Assembly: GCF_013184805.1 (NCBI RefSeq)
Contig: NZ_JAATNG010000004.1
Span: forward strand, 221,423 to 285,422
Direction of reading: 5' to 3'
From: Pseudoruegeria sp. HB172150
Lineage (GTDB): Bacteria; Pseudomonadota; Alphaproteobacteria; Rhodobacterales; Rhodobacteraceae
Length of the DNA: 64,000 nucleotides
This document shows, in pieces, positions 35,914-44,484 of this stretch. The position numbers and the translations under genes are program-made. A model generated the notes under the pieces. The model had not been told where the DNA came from, made no database searches, and worked only from the letters and a program-made list of their open reading frames with translations. Within the stretch, counting starts at the first letter, position 1; each line of letters starts with the position of its first letter.

Positions 35914-35942
35914 TTGACAGCGCGCGCGGCGGAACGGCTAAT
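35914..35942 (+). promoter_or_regulatory. sigma-70 promoter giving a likely leaderless transcript
   Basis: A perfect -35 TTGACA (35914-35919), a 17-base spacer, and a -10 GCTAAT (35937-35942, four of six consensus bases). The expected start of transcription, about seven bases on, falls at or next to the ATG at 35950, so the amidohydrolase message should lack a leader. No Shine-Dalgarno is seen, in agreement. Confidence 0.6.
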
Positions 35943-35949
35943 CCGGTGC

Positions 35950-36723
35950 ATGCCTGCTGCTGATGCTCCCATGATCCTTGCCGCCCAGGAAGGCCCGCCG
36001 GTCACCGTGGTGAACCCGGAGGGCAAGTCGCAGATCTGTCTGGTCTGCGAGCATGCGAGCGACTTCATTCCCGCGTCCCTGAGCGATCTGGGGCTGGCGC
36101 CGGAGCACCGGCATTCACATGCCGTCTGGGATATCGGTGCGGCAGAGCTGGCGCGGCGGATGTCGGAGGCGCTGGACGCGCCGCTGGTGATGAGCGGCGT
36201 GTCGCGGCTGGTTTATGACTGTAACCGTCCGCCCGACGCGCCTGATGCGATCCCGGCGCAGACCGAAACGATACCTGTACCGGGCAACCGCGCCCTCGGC
36301 GAAGCCGACCGGTCCGCGCGTGTCGCGGCGGTTTACGATCCTTTCACGCGCTCTCTGCGAGAGACCCTCGACCGCTTCGCCACGCCACCGGCGCTGGTTA
36401 CCGTCCACAGTTTCACCCCGGTCTGGCACGGTGCGGAGCGGGCGGTCGAGCTAGGTCTTTTGCACGATGCCGACGAGCGGCTGGCCAAGCGGATGCTGCT
36501 GGCGGCCGATCCGGCGATACGGACCGAACTGAACGCACCCTATTCCGCGGCGGACGGTGTCACGCATACACTGAAGACACATGCGATTCCGCGGGGGCTT
36601 GAGAACGTGATGATCGAGGTGCGCAACGACCTGCTGCGCGATGCGGCGGGGGTGGACAGGATTGCGGGAAACCTGATCGTCGCGCTGCGCCGCGCGCTGG
36701 CCGCGGGGGCGCACGCCGCATGA
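35950..36723 (+). CDS. N-formylglutamate amidohydrolase family protein
   Basis: 257 residues with the FGase fold signatures: LVCEHASDFIP near 29-39 (metal-binding Glu/His), HAVWDIGA near 57-64, SRLVYDCNRP near 86-95, and VTVHSFTPVWHG near 149-160. Family members hydrolyse N-formylglutamate (last step of one histidine pathway) or other N-acyl amides; here the gene leads a TRAP transporter operon rather than a hut cluster, so a different amide substrate is plausible. The ATG at 35950 agrees with a good promoter ending just before it. The stop overlaps dctQ (ATGA). Confidence 0.87.
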   Translation: MPAADAPMILAAQEGPPVTVVNPEGKSQICLVCEHASDFIPASLSDLGLAPEHRHSHAVWDIGAAELARRMSEALDAPLVMSGVSRLVYDCNRPPDAPDAIPAQTETIPVPGNRALGEADRSARVAAVYDPFTRSLRETLDRFATPPALVTVHSFTPVWHGAERAVELGLLHDADERLAKRMLLAADPAIRTELNAPYSAADGVTHTLKTHAIPRGLENVMIEVRNDLLRDAAGVDRIAGNLIVALRRALAAGAHAA

Positions 36724-37283
36724 TCGGGGCGATTCAGGGATATGTCCGCGTCGTCGACCGGGTGAACCACTTTATCGGCCGGATCGTGATGTACGGGATC
36801 TTCGTGCTGATGGGGATCCTGCTGTGGTCCTCGATCTCGAAGACCTTCTTTCTGCCGTCGCTGTGGACGCTGGAAATGGCGCAATTCACGATGGTGGCCT
36901 ATTACATCCTGGGCGGGCCCTATTCGATCCAGATGGGATCGAACGTGCGGATGGACCTGCTGTATGGCGAGTGGACCGACCGGCGGAAGGCGCAGGTGGA
37001 CGCGATCACGGTGCTGTTTCTGATCGTCTATCTGGGTTTCCTGCTGTGGGGCGGCTGGGGCAGCCTGATGTATTCCTTCAGCTATGGCGGCGAGCGCAGC
37101 CCGACGGCGTGGCGCCCGTACCTGTGGCCGATCAAGTCGGTGATGGTGTTCGGCATCTTCCTGATGCTGCTGCAGGCGGTCAGCGAGCTGTGCAAGGACG
37201 TGCTGCGGCTGAAGGGCTATGACATGGGGCCGAAGGACGGCGACGAGACCAACCTGTCCCCTGTCGAGAAGGGCGCGGATTGA
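36720..37283 (+). CDS. dctQ: TRAP transporter small permease subunit (DctQ)
   Basis: 187 residues with four hydrophobic segments (about 20-40, 55-72, 95-115, 138-158), the standard small-subunit layout. DctQ pairs with DctM to import organic acids by sodium gradient. The start overlaps the amidohydrolase stop and the stop overlaps the DctM start, so the genes are tightly coupled. Confidence 0.92.
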   Translation: MIGAIQGYVRVVDRVNHFIGRIVMYGIFVLMGILLWSSISKTFFLPSLWTLEMAQFTMVAYYILGGPYSIQMGSNVRMDLLYGEWTDRRKAQVDAITVLFLIVYLGFLLWGGWGSLMYSFSYGGERSPTAWRPYLWPIKSVMVFGIFLMLLQAVSELCKDVLRLKGYDMGPKDGDETNLSPVEKGAD

Positions 37284-38608
37284 TGTCCTACGAGATGATC
37301 GCCCTTCTGATGTTCGCGTCGATGATGCTGATGCTGATGACCGGGCAGCGCGTGTTCGGCGCCATCGGCTTCGTGGCCGTTGTGGCGGCGTTCTTCCTGT
37401 GGGGGGACCGGGGCGGCTACGACCTTGGGTTTTCCGCCGCGATCAAGCTGATGAAGTGGTATCCGCTGCTGACGCTGCCGATGTTCATCTTCATGGGCTA
37501 CGTGCTGTCGGAAAGCCGGATCGCCGACGACCTTTACAAGATGTTCCACGTCTGGATGGGCGGGCTGGCCGGCGGGCTGGCCGTGGGGACCATCGGGCTG
37601 ATGGTGCTGATCTCGGCGATGAACGGGCTGTCGGTCGCGGGAATGGCGATCGGGGCGACGATCGCGCTGCCGGAGCTGCTGCGCCGGAACTACGACAAGC
37701 GGATGGTGACGGGGGTGATCCAGGCGGGATCGTCGCTGGGGATCCTTGTGCCGCCATCTGTGGTGCTGGTTCTGTATGCGATGATCGCGCGGCAGCCGGT
37801 GGGGCAGCTTTGGCTGGCCGGCGTGTTTCCGGGGCTGATGATGGCGGCGCTGTTCGTCGTCTACATCGTGATCCGCTGCAAGATCACGCCGGGGCTGGGG
37901 CCGGTCCTGCCGAAGGCGGAGCGCGACATTCCGATGCGGGAAAAGCTGCGGCTGTTGAGCGCGGGGCTGCTGCCGCTGTTCATCTTCTTCGCGATGATGG
38001 TGCCTTTCGTGAACGGCTGGACCTCGCTGGTGGAAAGCTCTGCCATCGGCGCCATCGCGGCGTTCCTGGCGGCGGTGCTGAAGGGGCGGATGACGCGGGA
38101 GGTGTTCGAGAATTCGGTCCGGAACACGCTGGGCATCACCTGCATGTTCATGTGGATCATCCTGGCGGCGCTGGCCTTTGGCGCGGTGTTCGACGGGCTC
38201 GGGGCGGTGAAGGCCATCGAGGACCTGTTCACCGAGAAGCTGGGACTGTCCCCCTGGATGATCCTGATCCTGATGCAGCTGTCCTTCATCGTGATGGGCA
38301 CGTTCCTGGACGACACCGCGATGCTGGTGATCGTGGCGCCGCTTTATGTGCCGCTGGTGGACGAGTTGGGCTTCAACCTGATCTGGTACGGGGTGCTTTA
38401 CACGATCACCACGCAGATCGCCTATATGACGCCGCCCTTCGGTTATAACCTGTTTCTGATGCGGGCGATGGCGCCGCCGGAGATCGGGCTGCGGGATATC
38501 TATTCGTCGATCATCCCGTTCGTCTTCGTGATGGTTGTGGCGCTGACGATTGTCATGGTGTTCCCGGACATCGCGCTTTGGCTGCCGGCATACGTTTATG
38601 GATACTGA
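37283..38608 (+). CDS. dctM: TRAP transporter large permease subunit (DctM)
   Basis: 441 residues, strongly hydrophobic with about twelve membrane segments. DctM signatures include SAMNGLSVAGMAIGATIALPEL, in part, near 112-133, the GSSLGILVPPSVVLVLYA run in part near 152-169, and GTFLDDTAMLVIVAPLYVP in part near 339-357. ATG at 37283 overlaps the dctQ stop (TGATG). It forms the ion-coupled transport channel with DctQ and the periplasmic binding protein DctP encoded two genes downstream. Confidence 0.93.
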   Translation: MSYEMIALLMFASMMLMLMTGQRVFGAIGFVAVVAAFFLWGDRGGYDLGFSAAIKLMKWYPLLTLPMFIFMGYVLSESRIADDLYKMFHVWMGGLAGGLAVGTIGLMVLISAMNGLSVAGMAIGATIALPELLRRNYDKRMVTGVIQAGSSLGILVPPSVVLVLYAMIARQPVGQLWLAGVFPGLMMAALFVVYIVIRCKITPGLGPVLPKAERDIPMREKLRLLSAGLLPLFIFFAMMVPFVNGWTSLVESSAIGAIAAFLAAVLKGRMTREVFENSVRNTLGITCMFMWIILAALAFGAVFDGLGAVKAIEDLFTEKLGLSPWMILILMQLSFIVMGTFLDDTAMLVIVAPLYVPLVDELGFNLIWYGVLYTITTQIAYMTPPFGYNLFLMRAMAPPEIGLRDIYSSIIPFVFVMVVALTIVMVFPDIALWLPAYVYGY

Positions 38609-38610
38609 GC

Positions 38611-39306
38611 ATGGGCCTCGACATCATACCACTCCCACGCGCGAAGGCCGGACACGAGGCGGAGTTTCGCGAAATCTTTCTGAAGCTGCGTGCGCCCGAC
38701 ACTGATAAGCGCGCTGGATTGTGGGGAAAACTGAAGGGTCGCGTGCCGTCCGAGCGAGAGGGGCAAGTGCTGACACAGCGATTCCAGGAGATCAGCGAGC
38801 CGCATTACCTGACCATCGAAGCTCCGGAGGTCGGACGAGACGCTGCCGCCGATGAATGGGTTCGCGAAGCGTTCGCGGAGGGGAGACTAAGCGGCATTCA
38901 ATCCGTTGAAGATGCCCTGGCCCAGCTGTCCGGCTATCGCGTTCTGGAGATCATGCCTGAGAGTGATGGGTTCCCGGTTTACTCCAATGGCGATGCGTAC
39001 GAGGGCGTAGATCGCGCGAGCTTTCGTGGCTCTTTTCTGACCGAATGCGAGAATTTCTTGCCCGAAGTGCTGCTCAACAGCGCGTGGAAACCAATGCTGG
39101 CCGAAGAACTCTCTGCCTGGGGCGATGCCGTTGCTGAGGAAGCCAGAAAGTTCGCGGAGACAGAAGGTGTCGTACAGGTTCTAGGGAAGCGAGATATCGA
39201 GGAAGACTTAGAGACACCGGCCAGAAGCGCGCATATTGCCGACAGTGCCGCCCGTTGGGCATTATTCTGGTCTGCGCGGGCTCACGGCTCTGACGCCTAT
39301 TTCTGA
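38611..39306 (+). CDS. hypothetical protein inserted in the TRAP operon
   Basis: 231 residues, soluble, acidic, with no signal peptide or membrane segment. Predicted mostly helical with Trp residues near the ends of helices. No family recognised. It starts 2 bases after the DctM stop and lies between dctM and dctP, where TRAP operons normally have nothing. Third codon positions are clearly less G/C-rich than in dctM and dctP, and the start lacks a strong ribosome site. I infer a later insertion; the function could be unrelated to transport. Confidence 0.65.
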   Translation: MGLDIIPLPRAKAGHEAEFREIFLKLRAPDTDKRAGLWGKLKGRVPSEREGQVLTQRFQEISEPHYLTIEAPEVGRDAAADEWVREAFAEGRLSGIQSVEDALAQLSGYRVLEIMPESDGFPVYSNGDAYEGVDRASFRGSFLTECENFLPEVLLNSAWKPMLAEELSAWGDAVAEEARKFAETEGVVQVLGKRDIEEDLETPARSAHIADSAARWALFWSARAHGSDAYF

Positions 39307-39365
39307 ATGATAAACAAGAGGCGGGGAACCGTTCTGAACGATTAAACCGACAAGGAGAGAAGACC

Positions 39366-40397
39366 ATGACCAACAGACGCAAGTTCCTGCAGGGCGCCGC
39401 CGTTGCCGCGCCTGCCGCGCTGGCCACGCCGGCGATTGCACAATCGACCATCACCTGGCGGCTGCAGACCTATGCCGGCCCGGCGCTGGCCGAGCATGTG
39501 CTGGACCCGGCGATCGAGAAGTTCAACGCCATCGCCGGCGACCGGATGCAGATCGAGACTTATTATTCGGACCAGATCGTGCCGACCGGCGAACTGTTCC
39601 AGGCGCTTCAGCGCGGCACCATCGACGCGGTGCAGTCGGATGACGACTCGATGGCCTCGCCGACCGAGGTGACGGTGTTCGGCGGGTACTTCCCGTTCGG
39701 CTCGCGTTATTCGCTGGACGTGCCGGTGCTGTTCGACCGCTACGGGCTCGACGCGATCTGGAAGGAAGAATACGCCAAGGTCGGCGTGAAGCACATCTCT
39801 GCCGGGGCGTGGGACCCTTGCCATTTCGCCACCAAGGACCCGATCCGGTCGCTGGCCGACCTGGAAGGCAAGCGCGTCTTCACCTTCCCGACCGCCGGCC
39901 GGTTCCTGAGCCAGTTCGGCGTGGTGCCGGTGACGCTGCCGTGGGAGGACATCGAGGTCGCGGTACAGACCGGCGAGCTGGACGGCATCGCATGGTCGGG
40001 CATCACCGAGGACTATACGGTGGGCTGGGCAGACGTGACCAACTACTTCCTGACCAACAACATCTCGGGCGCGTGGATCGGCCACTTCTTTGCCAATATG
40101 GAGCGCTGGGAAGAGCTGCCGGACGACCTGAAGACGCTGTTCGAGGTGTGCTGCGCCGAAAGCCATTACTACCGCCAGTACTGGTACTGGGGCGGCGAGG
40201 CCGATCTGCGGGTCAACGGCACCAAGATGGAGCTGACCTCTATCCCGGACGAGGAATGGGCGACGGTCGAGGCCGCCGCGCGCGAGTTCTGGAACGAGAT
40301 CGCCGCGGAATCCGAGACCAAGGCGAAGGTCGTGGAGATCTTCAAGAAGTACAATTCGGACATGGAAGCGGCGGGCCGCCCCTACCGCTACGGCTGA
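39366..40397 (+). CDS. dctP: TRAP transporter substrate-binding protein (DctP), Tat-exported
   Basis: 343 residues. A twin-arginine signal (NRRKFLQGAAVAAPAALATP, cleavage near AIAQ) sends the folded protein to the periplasm. The DctP fold includes GELFQALQRGTIDAVQSDD near 76-94 and the substrate-carboxylate Arg region (GKRVFTFPTAGRFL, near 172-185). Trp- and Tyr-rich pockets (YYRQYWYWGG near 265-274) suggest a bulky or lipophilic carboxylate substrate; that is inference. AAGGAGAG precedes the ATG. An intrinsic terminator follows. Confidence 0.92.
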   Translation: MTNRRKFLQGAAVAAPAALATPAIAQSTITWRLQTYAGPALAEHVLDPAIEKFNAIAGDRMQIETYYSDQIVPTGELFQALQRGTIDAVQSDDDSMASPTEVTVFGGYFPFGSRYSLDVPVLFDRYGLDAIWKEEYAKVGVKHISAGAWDPCHFATKDPIRSLADLEGKRVFTFPTAGRFLSQFGVVPVTLPWEDIEVAVQTGELDGIAWSGITEDYTVGWADVTNYFLTNNISGAWIGHFFANMERWEELPDDLKTLFEVCCAESHYYRQYWYWGGEADLRVNGTKMELTSIPDEEWATVEAAAREFWNEIAAESETKAKVVEIFKKYNSDMEAAGRPYRYG

Positions 40398-40422
40398 TAG
40401 CCACTATCATTGTCGCAAGACC

Positions 40423-40450
40423 GGAGGGGGCCGCCTTGGCCCCCTCCTTT
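40423..40450 (+). terminator. intrinsic terminator after dctP
   Basis: GGAGGGGGCC, loop GCCTT, GGCCCCCTCC, then TTT. The 10-bp stem lies 26 bases past the dctP stop and 21 before the aldehyde dehydrogenase. It probably reduces rather than abolishes read-through, since the next genes look functionally linked. Confidence 0.8.
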
Positions 40451-40470
40451 GCCCTGAAAGGTACTGACTC

Positions 40471-41847
40471 ATGGTAAAAACGGTTGATCTCATTTCCCCC
40501 ATCGACGGGTCCGTCTATCTGAGCCGCGAGGTCCTGACGCGCGAGGCGGGGTTCGCCGCCGCGGACAAGGCGAAGGCGGCGCAGGCGGACTGGGCGGCGC
40601 GGCCGCTGGCGGAGCGCGTCGCGCTGGTCCGGAAGGCCGGTGAGATCGTCGGGCAGACGACGGACCGGATGGCGGTGGAACTGGCGCATCAGATGGGCCG
40701 CCCGGTGCGCTATGGCGGCGAATACGGCGGGTTCAACGAGCGGCTGTCCTACATGGCCGATATTGCCGAAGAGAGCCTTGCGCCGACGGTCATCGAGGAA
40801 AGCGACGCGTTCGTGCGGATGATCAAGCACGTGCCGCATGGCGTGGCTCTGGTGATCGCGCCGTGGAACTATCCCTACATGACCGCGATCAACACGGTGG
40901 CGCCGGCGCTGATCGCCGGGAACACGGTGATCCTGAAACATGCGCAGCAGACTCTGCAGGTGGGTGAGCGGCTGGCGGAGGCGTTCCACGAGGCGGGGGT
41001 GCCCGAGGACGTGTTCCAGAACCTCGTGCTGGATCACGACACGACATCCGCCCTGATTTCCGAGCGGAAGGTGGATTTCGTCAACTTCACCGGCTCTGTC
41101 GGCGGAGGCAAGGCTATGGAACAGGCGGCAGCCGGGACGTTCATCCCGGTCTCGACCGAGCTGGGCGGCAAGGATCCCGGCTATGTGCGCGCGGATGCCG
41201 ATCTGGACGCGGCGGTGGACACTCTGATGGACGGGGCGATCTTCAATTCCGGGCAGTGCTGCTGCGGGATCGAGCGGATCTACGTGCACGAGAGCCTGTA
41301 CGACGATTTCGTCGCCAAGGCGGTAGCCTGGGCCAACGCTCAGGTTCTGGGCAACCCGCTGGAGCCGGAAACGACGCTTGGCCCGATGGCGCATGCGCGC
41401 TTCGCCGCGGAAGCGCGGGCGCAGGTGGAGGAAGCGGTGGCGGATGGCGCCGTTGCGCATATCCGCACCATGGAAGCCGACGATGGCGCGGCCTATATGA
41501 CGCCACAGGTGCTGACCGAGGTAACCCACGACATGCGGGTGATGCGGGACGAGACATTCGGTCCGGTCGTGGGCATCATGCCCGTCAAGGACGACGAGGA
41601 GGCCATTGCACTGATGAACGACTGCCGCTTCGGGCTGACCGCCTCTGTCTGGACGAGGGACATCGCCGCCGCCGAGGCGATCGGCGACCGGCTGGAGACC
41701 GGGACGGTGTTCATGAACCGCTGCGATTACCTCGACCCGGCATTGTGCTGGACCGGCTGCAAGGATACGGGCCGCGGCGCGGGGCTGTCGAAACTGGCCT
41801 ACGGGGCGCTGACCCGGCCGAAATCCTACCATCTGAAGAAAGGCTGA
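40471..41847 (+). CDS. NAD(P)-dependent aldehyde dehydrogenase
   Basis: 458 residues with the ALDH set: PWNYPYM near 131-137 (cofactor site), FTGSVGGGK near 208-216, the general-base Glu in ELGGKDPGY near 230-238, and the active-site Cys in NSGQCCCGIERI (catalytic Cys264 by alignment with the FxxxGQxCxA pattern). It oxidises an aldehyde to its acid; the paired iron-type alcohol dehydrogenase 4 bases downstream suggests it handles the aldehyde that enzyme makes. AAAGG lies before the start. Confidence 0.92.
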   Translation: MVKTVDLISPIDGSVYLSREVLTREAGFAAADKAKAAQADWAARPLAERVALVRKAGEIVGQTTDRMAVELAHQMGRPVRYGGEYGGFNERLSYMADIAEESLAPTVIEESDAFVRMIKHVPHGVALVIAPWNYPYMTAINTVAPALIAGNTVILKHAQQTLQVGERLAEAFHEAGVPEDVFQNLVLDHDTTSALISERKVDFVNFTGSVGGGKAMEQAAAGTFIPVSTELGGKDPGYVRADADLDAAVDTLMDGAIFNSGQCCCGIERIYVHESLYDDFVAKAVAWANAQVLGNPLEPETTLGPMAHARFAAEARAQVEEAVADGAVAHIRTMEADDGAAYMTPQVLTEVTHDMRVMRDETFGPVVGIMPVKDDEEAIALMNDCRFGLTASVWTRDIAAAEAIGDRLETGTVFMNRCDYLDPALCWTGCKDTGRGAGLSKLAYGALTRPKSYHLKKG

Positions 41848-41851
41848 TGCC

Positions 41852-42997
41852 ATGACGCTGACCGGAAACTGGTCCTATCCCACCGCCATCCGCTTTGGCG
41901 CGGGGCGCATCAAGGAAATCGCCGACGCCTGCCGGTCCGCCGGTATCCACCGGCCCTTGCTGGTGACCGACCGCGGGCTGGCGGACATGGAGATCACGCA
42001 GAAGACGCTGGATCTGCTGGACGACGCCGGGCTGGGCCGGTCGATGTTTGCCGAGGTCGATCCGAACCCGTCGGACAAGAACGTCGAGGCGGGGCTGAAG
42101 GTTTACCGTCAAGGCGGGTTCGACGGAGTTGTGGCTTTCGGCGGCGGTTCGGGGCTGGACCTTGGCAAGACGCTGGCCTTCATGGCCGGGCAGACGCGGC
42201 CGGTCTGGGATTTCGAGGATGTCGGCGACTGGTGGACCCGCGCCGATCCGGGCGGCATCCATCCCATCGTGGCTGTGCCGACGACGGCGGGGACCGGTTC
42301 GGAAGTGGGGCGCGCGGGCGTCATCACAAATTCCGAGACGCATGAGAAGAAGATCATCTTCCACCCCAAGATGTTGCCGCAGGTGGTGATCTGCGACCCG
42401 GAGCTGACGGTGGGGATGCCGAAGCACATCACCGCCGGAACCGGTCTCGACGCCTTCGCGCATTGCGTGGAGGCCTATTCCTCGCCGCATTACCACCCGA
42501 TGAGCCAGGGCATCGCGCTGGAGGGGATGCGGCTGGTCAAGGAGTACCTGCCGCGTGCCTATGCGGACGGGACCGACCTCGAGGCGCGGGCGAACATGAT
42601 GAGCGCGGCGGCGATGGGGGCAGTTGCGTTCCAGAAGGGACTGGGGGCAATCCACTCGCTGAGCCATCCTGTGGGCGCGCATTACCACACGCACCATGGG
42701 ACGACGAACGCGGTGTTCATGCCGCCGGTGCTGCAGCTGAACGCATCGGCAATCCGGACGAAGTTCGACAGGGTCGCCGCCTATCTGGGGATCGAAGGCG
42801 GTTTCGGCGGGTTCTGCGAGTTCGTCGACACGTTCAACGACTCGCTGGGCATCCCGAAAACGCTGAGCGGGCTGGGGATCAACCATCCGGACCTCGACAC
42901 GATGGTGCGCGATGCGCTGAAGGATCCGAGTTGCGGCGGCAACCCGGTGAAGCTGACAGCGGAGAACCTGCGCGCGGCCTACGAGGCGGTGCTGTAA
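41852..42997 (+). CDS. iron-containing alcohol dehydrogenase
   Basis: 381 residues, group III alcohol dehydrogenase. Cofactor motif GGGSGLDLGK near 96-105, PTTAGTGSEV near 141-150, and the metal-binding region GLDAFAHCVEAY near 197-208 and LSHPVGAHYHTHHG near 269-282 (Asp and three His). It interconverts an alcohol and aldehyde with NAD(P). It begins 4 bases after the aldehyde dehydrogenase stop, so the two form one transcript and a two-step oxidation. Confidence 0.92.
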   Translation: MTLTGNWSYPTAIRFGAGRIKEIADACRSAGIHRPLLVTDRGLADMEITQKTLDLLDDAGLGRSMFAEVDPNPSDKNVEAGLKVYRQGGFDGVVAFGGGSGLDLGKTLAFMAGQTRPVWDFEDVGDWWTRADPGGIHPIVAVPTTAGTGSEVGRAGVITNSETHEKKIIFHPKMLPQVVICDPELTVGMPKHITAGTGLDAFAHCVEAYSSPHYHPMSQGIALEGMRLVKEYLPRAYADGTDLEARANMMSAAAMGAVAFQKGLGAIHSLSHPVGAHYHTHHGTTNAVFMPPVLQLNASAIRTKFDRVAAYLGIEGGFGGFCEFVDTFNDSLGIPKTLSGLGINHPDLDTMVRDALKDPSCGGNPVKLTAENLRAAYEAVL

Positions 42998-43162
42998 GAG
43001 ATGCTGCCGGGCCGCGAAACTGCGGCCCGGCGTGCTCTGCTTCGCTGCAAAAGCAGGCAGTCAGACTGAATTTTCGCACAACAATCAGGCAGATGCCTTT
43101 ATCTTGCGCGGTGACGTCCGGGCAGACTTTGTGCTTTTGCAGCAATCGGCTCAGATTCAAGT

Positions 43163-43282
43163 GTGCAGGGCATCTAGGGTTCCGCCTCTTCCTCCTCCCG
43201 AGGGCAGGTCCGAGAGATGCCGCCGGCCCGGCAAATTCCGGGGCGGTACACGGCGGGGCAAAAGCCCGGGAGAGCACTGCAC
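43163..43282 (+). promoter_or_regulatory. guanidine-I (ykkC subtype 1) riboswitch aptamer
   Basis: The conserved blocks are all present in order: CTAGGGTTCCG (43174-43184), GGTCCGAGAG (43207-43216), TACACGGCGGGGCAAAAGCC (43247-43266) and CGGGAGAG. A closing stem GTGCAG (43163-43168) pairs with CTGCAC (43277-43282). This class binds free guanidinium and turns on genes for its export, breakdown or uptake. It sits 88 bases upstream of the transporter gene cluster. Confidence 0.93.
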
Positions 43283-43298
43283 CAAGGGTTTGACCGGA

Positions 43299-43363
43299 CT
43301 CTCCAGGTTCCGCCACGGTCGACCCCCTTTTAAGCGCCCGAGGCGGAACGCCGTAACAGGGGG
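43299..43363 (+). promoter_or_regulatory. expression platform of the guanidine riboswitch
   Basis: GTTCCGCC at 43307-43314 can pair with GGCGGAAC at 43342-43349. The same GTTCCGCC also occurs inside the aptamer (43179-43186), so the downstream strand could pair with either. CTCTCC (43299-43304) is complementary to GGAGAG (43269-43274) of the aptamer. The putative ribosome site GGGGG (43359-43363) is complementary to CCCCC (43323-43327). These alternatives fit translational control; the mechanism is inferred. Confidence 0.5.
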
Positions 43364-43370
43364 ATTACCC

Positions 43371-44420
43371 ATGCTTGCCAAACGTATTGCTGCCGCCGCC
43401 GTGCTGGCGCTGGCCGCCGTGCCCGCGCTGGCGCAGGAAAAGACCGAATTTCGCGTAGCCTGGTCGATCTATGTCGGCTGGATGCCCTGGGGGTACCTGG
43501 AAGAGTCCGGGATCATGGACAAATGGGCCGAGAAATACGGCATCGACGTCGAGATCGTGCAGATCAACGACTATGTGGAATCGATCAACCAGTACACGGC
43601 AGGCGCATTTGACGGCGTAACGGCGACGAACATGGACACGCTGTCGATCCCGGCGGGGTCGGGCGTGGACACCACGGCGCTGATCGTGGGCGACTATTCC
43701 AACGGCAATGACGCGGTGATCATGAAGGGCGACGGCGTGCTGGCCGACCTTGCCGGCAAGCCGGTGAACCTGGTGGAGCTGTCGGTGTCGCATTACCTGC
43801 TGGCGCGCGGATTGGACCAGGTGGGACTTTCCGAGGCCGATCTGGGCGGCGTCATAAACACATCCGACGCGGACATGATCGCGGCTTATGCGACGAATGA
43901 CGTGGAAGCGGTGGTGACGTGGAACCCGCTGGTTTCGACGATCATGGAAGAGCCGGGTGCCAACAAGGTCTACGACTCGGCGGATATTCCGGGCGAGATC
44001 ATCGACATCATGTGGGTCAACACCGAGACGCTGGCGGCGAACCCGGATTTCGGAAAGGCGCTGGTGGGTGCGTGGTACGAACTGATGGGCCTGATGGAAT
44101 CGGGCGATGAAGAGGCGCTGACGGCGATGGCCGAGGCGTCGGGCACCGATCTCGATGGCTACAAGGCGCAGCTTGACGCGACCAAGATGTTCTGGACCCC
44201 GGCCGAGGCGGTGGAGTTCACCTCTTCCGACGGGCTGAAGGACACGATGGTCAACGTTGCCGAGTTCCTGTTCGACAAGGGCATTCTGGGCGAGGGCGCG
44301 CCGTCGCCTGATTTCGTCGGCGTCGAATATCCCGACGGGTCGACCACGGGCGACGCGAACAACGTCAAGATGCGCTACGACACCACCTACATGCAGATGG
44401 CCGCCGACGGCGCGTTGTGA
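43371..44420 (+). CDS. NitT/TauT-type ABC transporter substrate-binding protein (urea/guanidine region type)
   Basis: 349 residues with a signal peptide (MLAKRIAAAAVLALAAVPAL, cleavage near AQ). It is the SBP type annotated as putative urea ABC transporter binding protein, first noted beside urea carboxylase genes that are now known as guanidine carboxylase genes. Trp-rich pocket residues lie near the start (WSIYVGWMPWGYLEESG, about 29-45), followed by ATNMDTLSIP near 85-94. The upstream guanidine riboswitch makes guanidine or a guanidino compound the likely ligand. CAGGGGGATTACCC precedes the ATG. First gene of the five-gene operon. Confidence 0.88.
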   Translation: MLAKRIAAAAVLALAAVPALAQEKTEFRVAWSIYVGWMPWGYLEESGIMDKWAEKYGIDVEIVQINDYVESINQYTAGAFDGVTATNMDTLSIPAGSGVDTTALIVGDYSNGNDAVIMKGDGVLADLAGKPVNLVELSVSHYLLARGLDQVGLSEADLGGVINTSDADMIAAYATNDVEAVVTWNPLVSTIMEEPGANKVYDSADIPGEIIDIMWVNTETLAANPDFGKALVGAWYELMGLMESGDEEALTAMAEASGTDLDGYKAQLDATKMFWTPAEAVEFTSSDGLKDTMVNVAEFLFDKGILGEGAPSPDFVGVEYPDGSTTGDANNVKMRYDTTYMQMAADGAL

Positions 44421-44484
44421 TCTGCGCGGAACGCCCTGCCGGTGGCGGGGCGTTCCGGCGTGCAAGTAGCGAGCGTAACCGCAG

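Larger units (their letters stand above)
42998..43370. other. intergenic region with guanidine riboswitch
   Basis: 373 bases. The left third shows nothing certain beyond GCTTCGCTGCAAAAGCAGGC-like hairpin sequence near 43037-43060 that may end the alcohol dehydrogenase transcript. The middle is the guanidine-I aptamer (43163-43282) and the right part its expression platform up to the ATG at 43371. Confidence 0.7.

Noticed and set aside
43032-43370. N-terminal extension of the ABC binding protein by 113 codons
   Set aside because: The extension covers the guanidine riboswitch; the ATG at 43371 begins a standard signal peptide and has a ribosome site.
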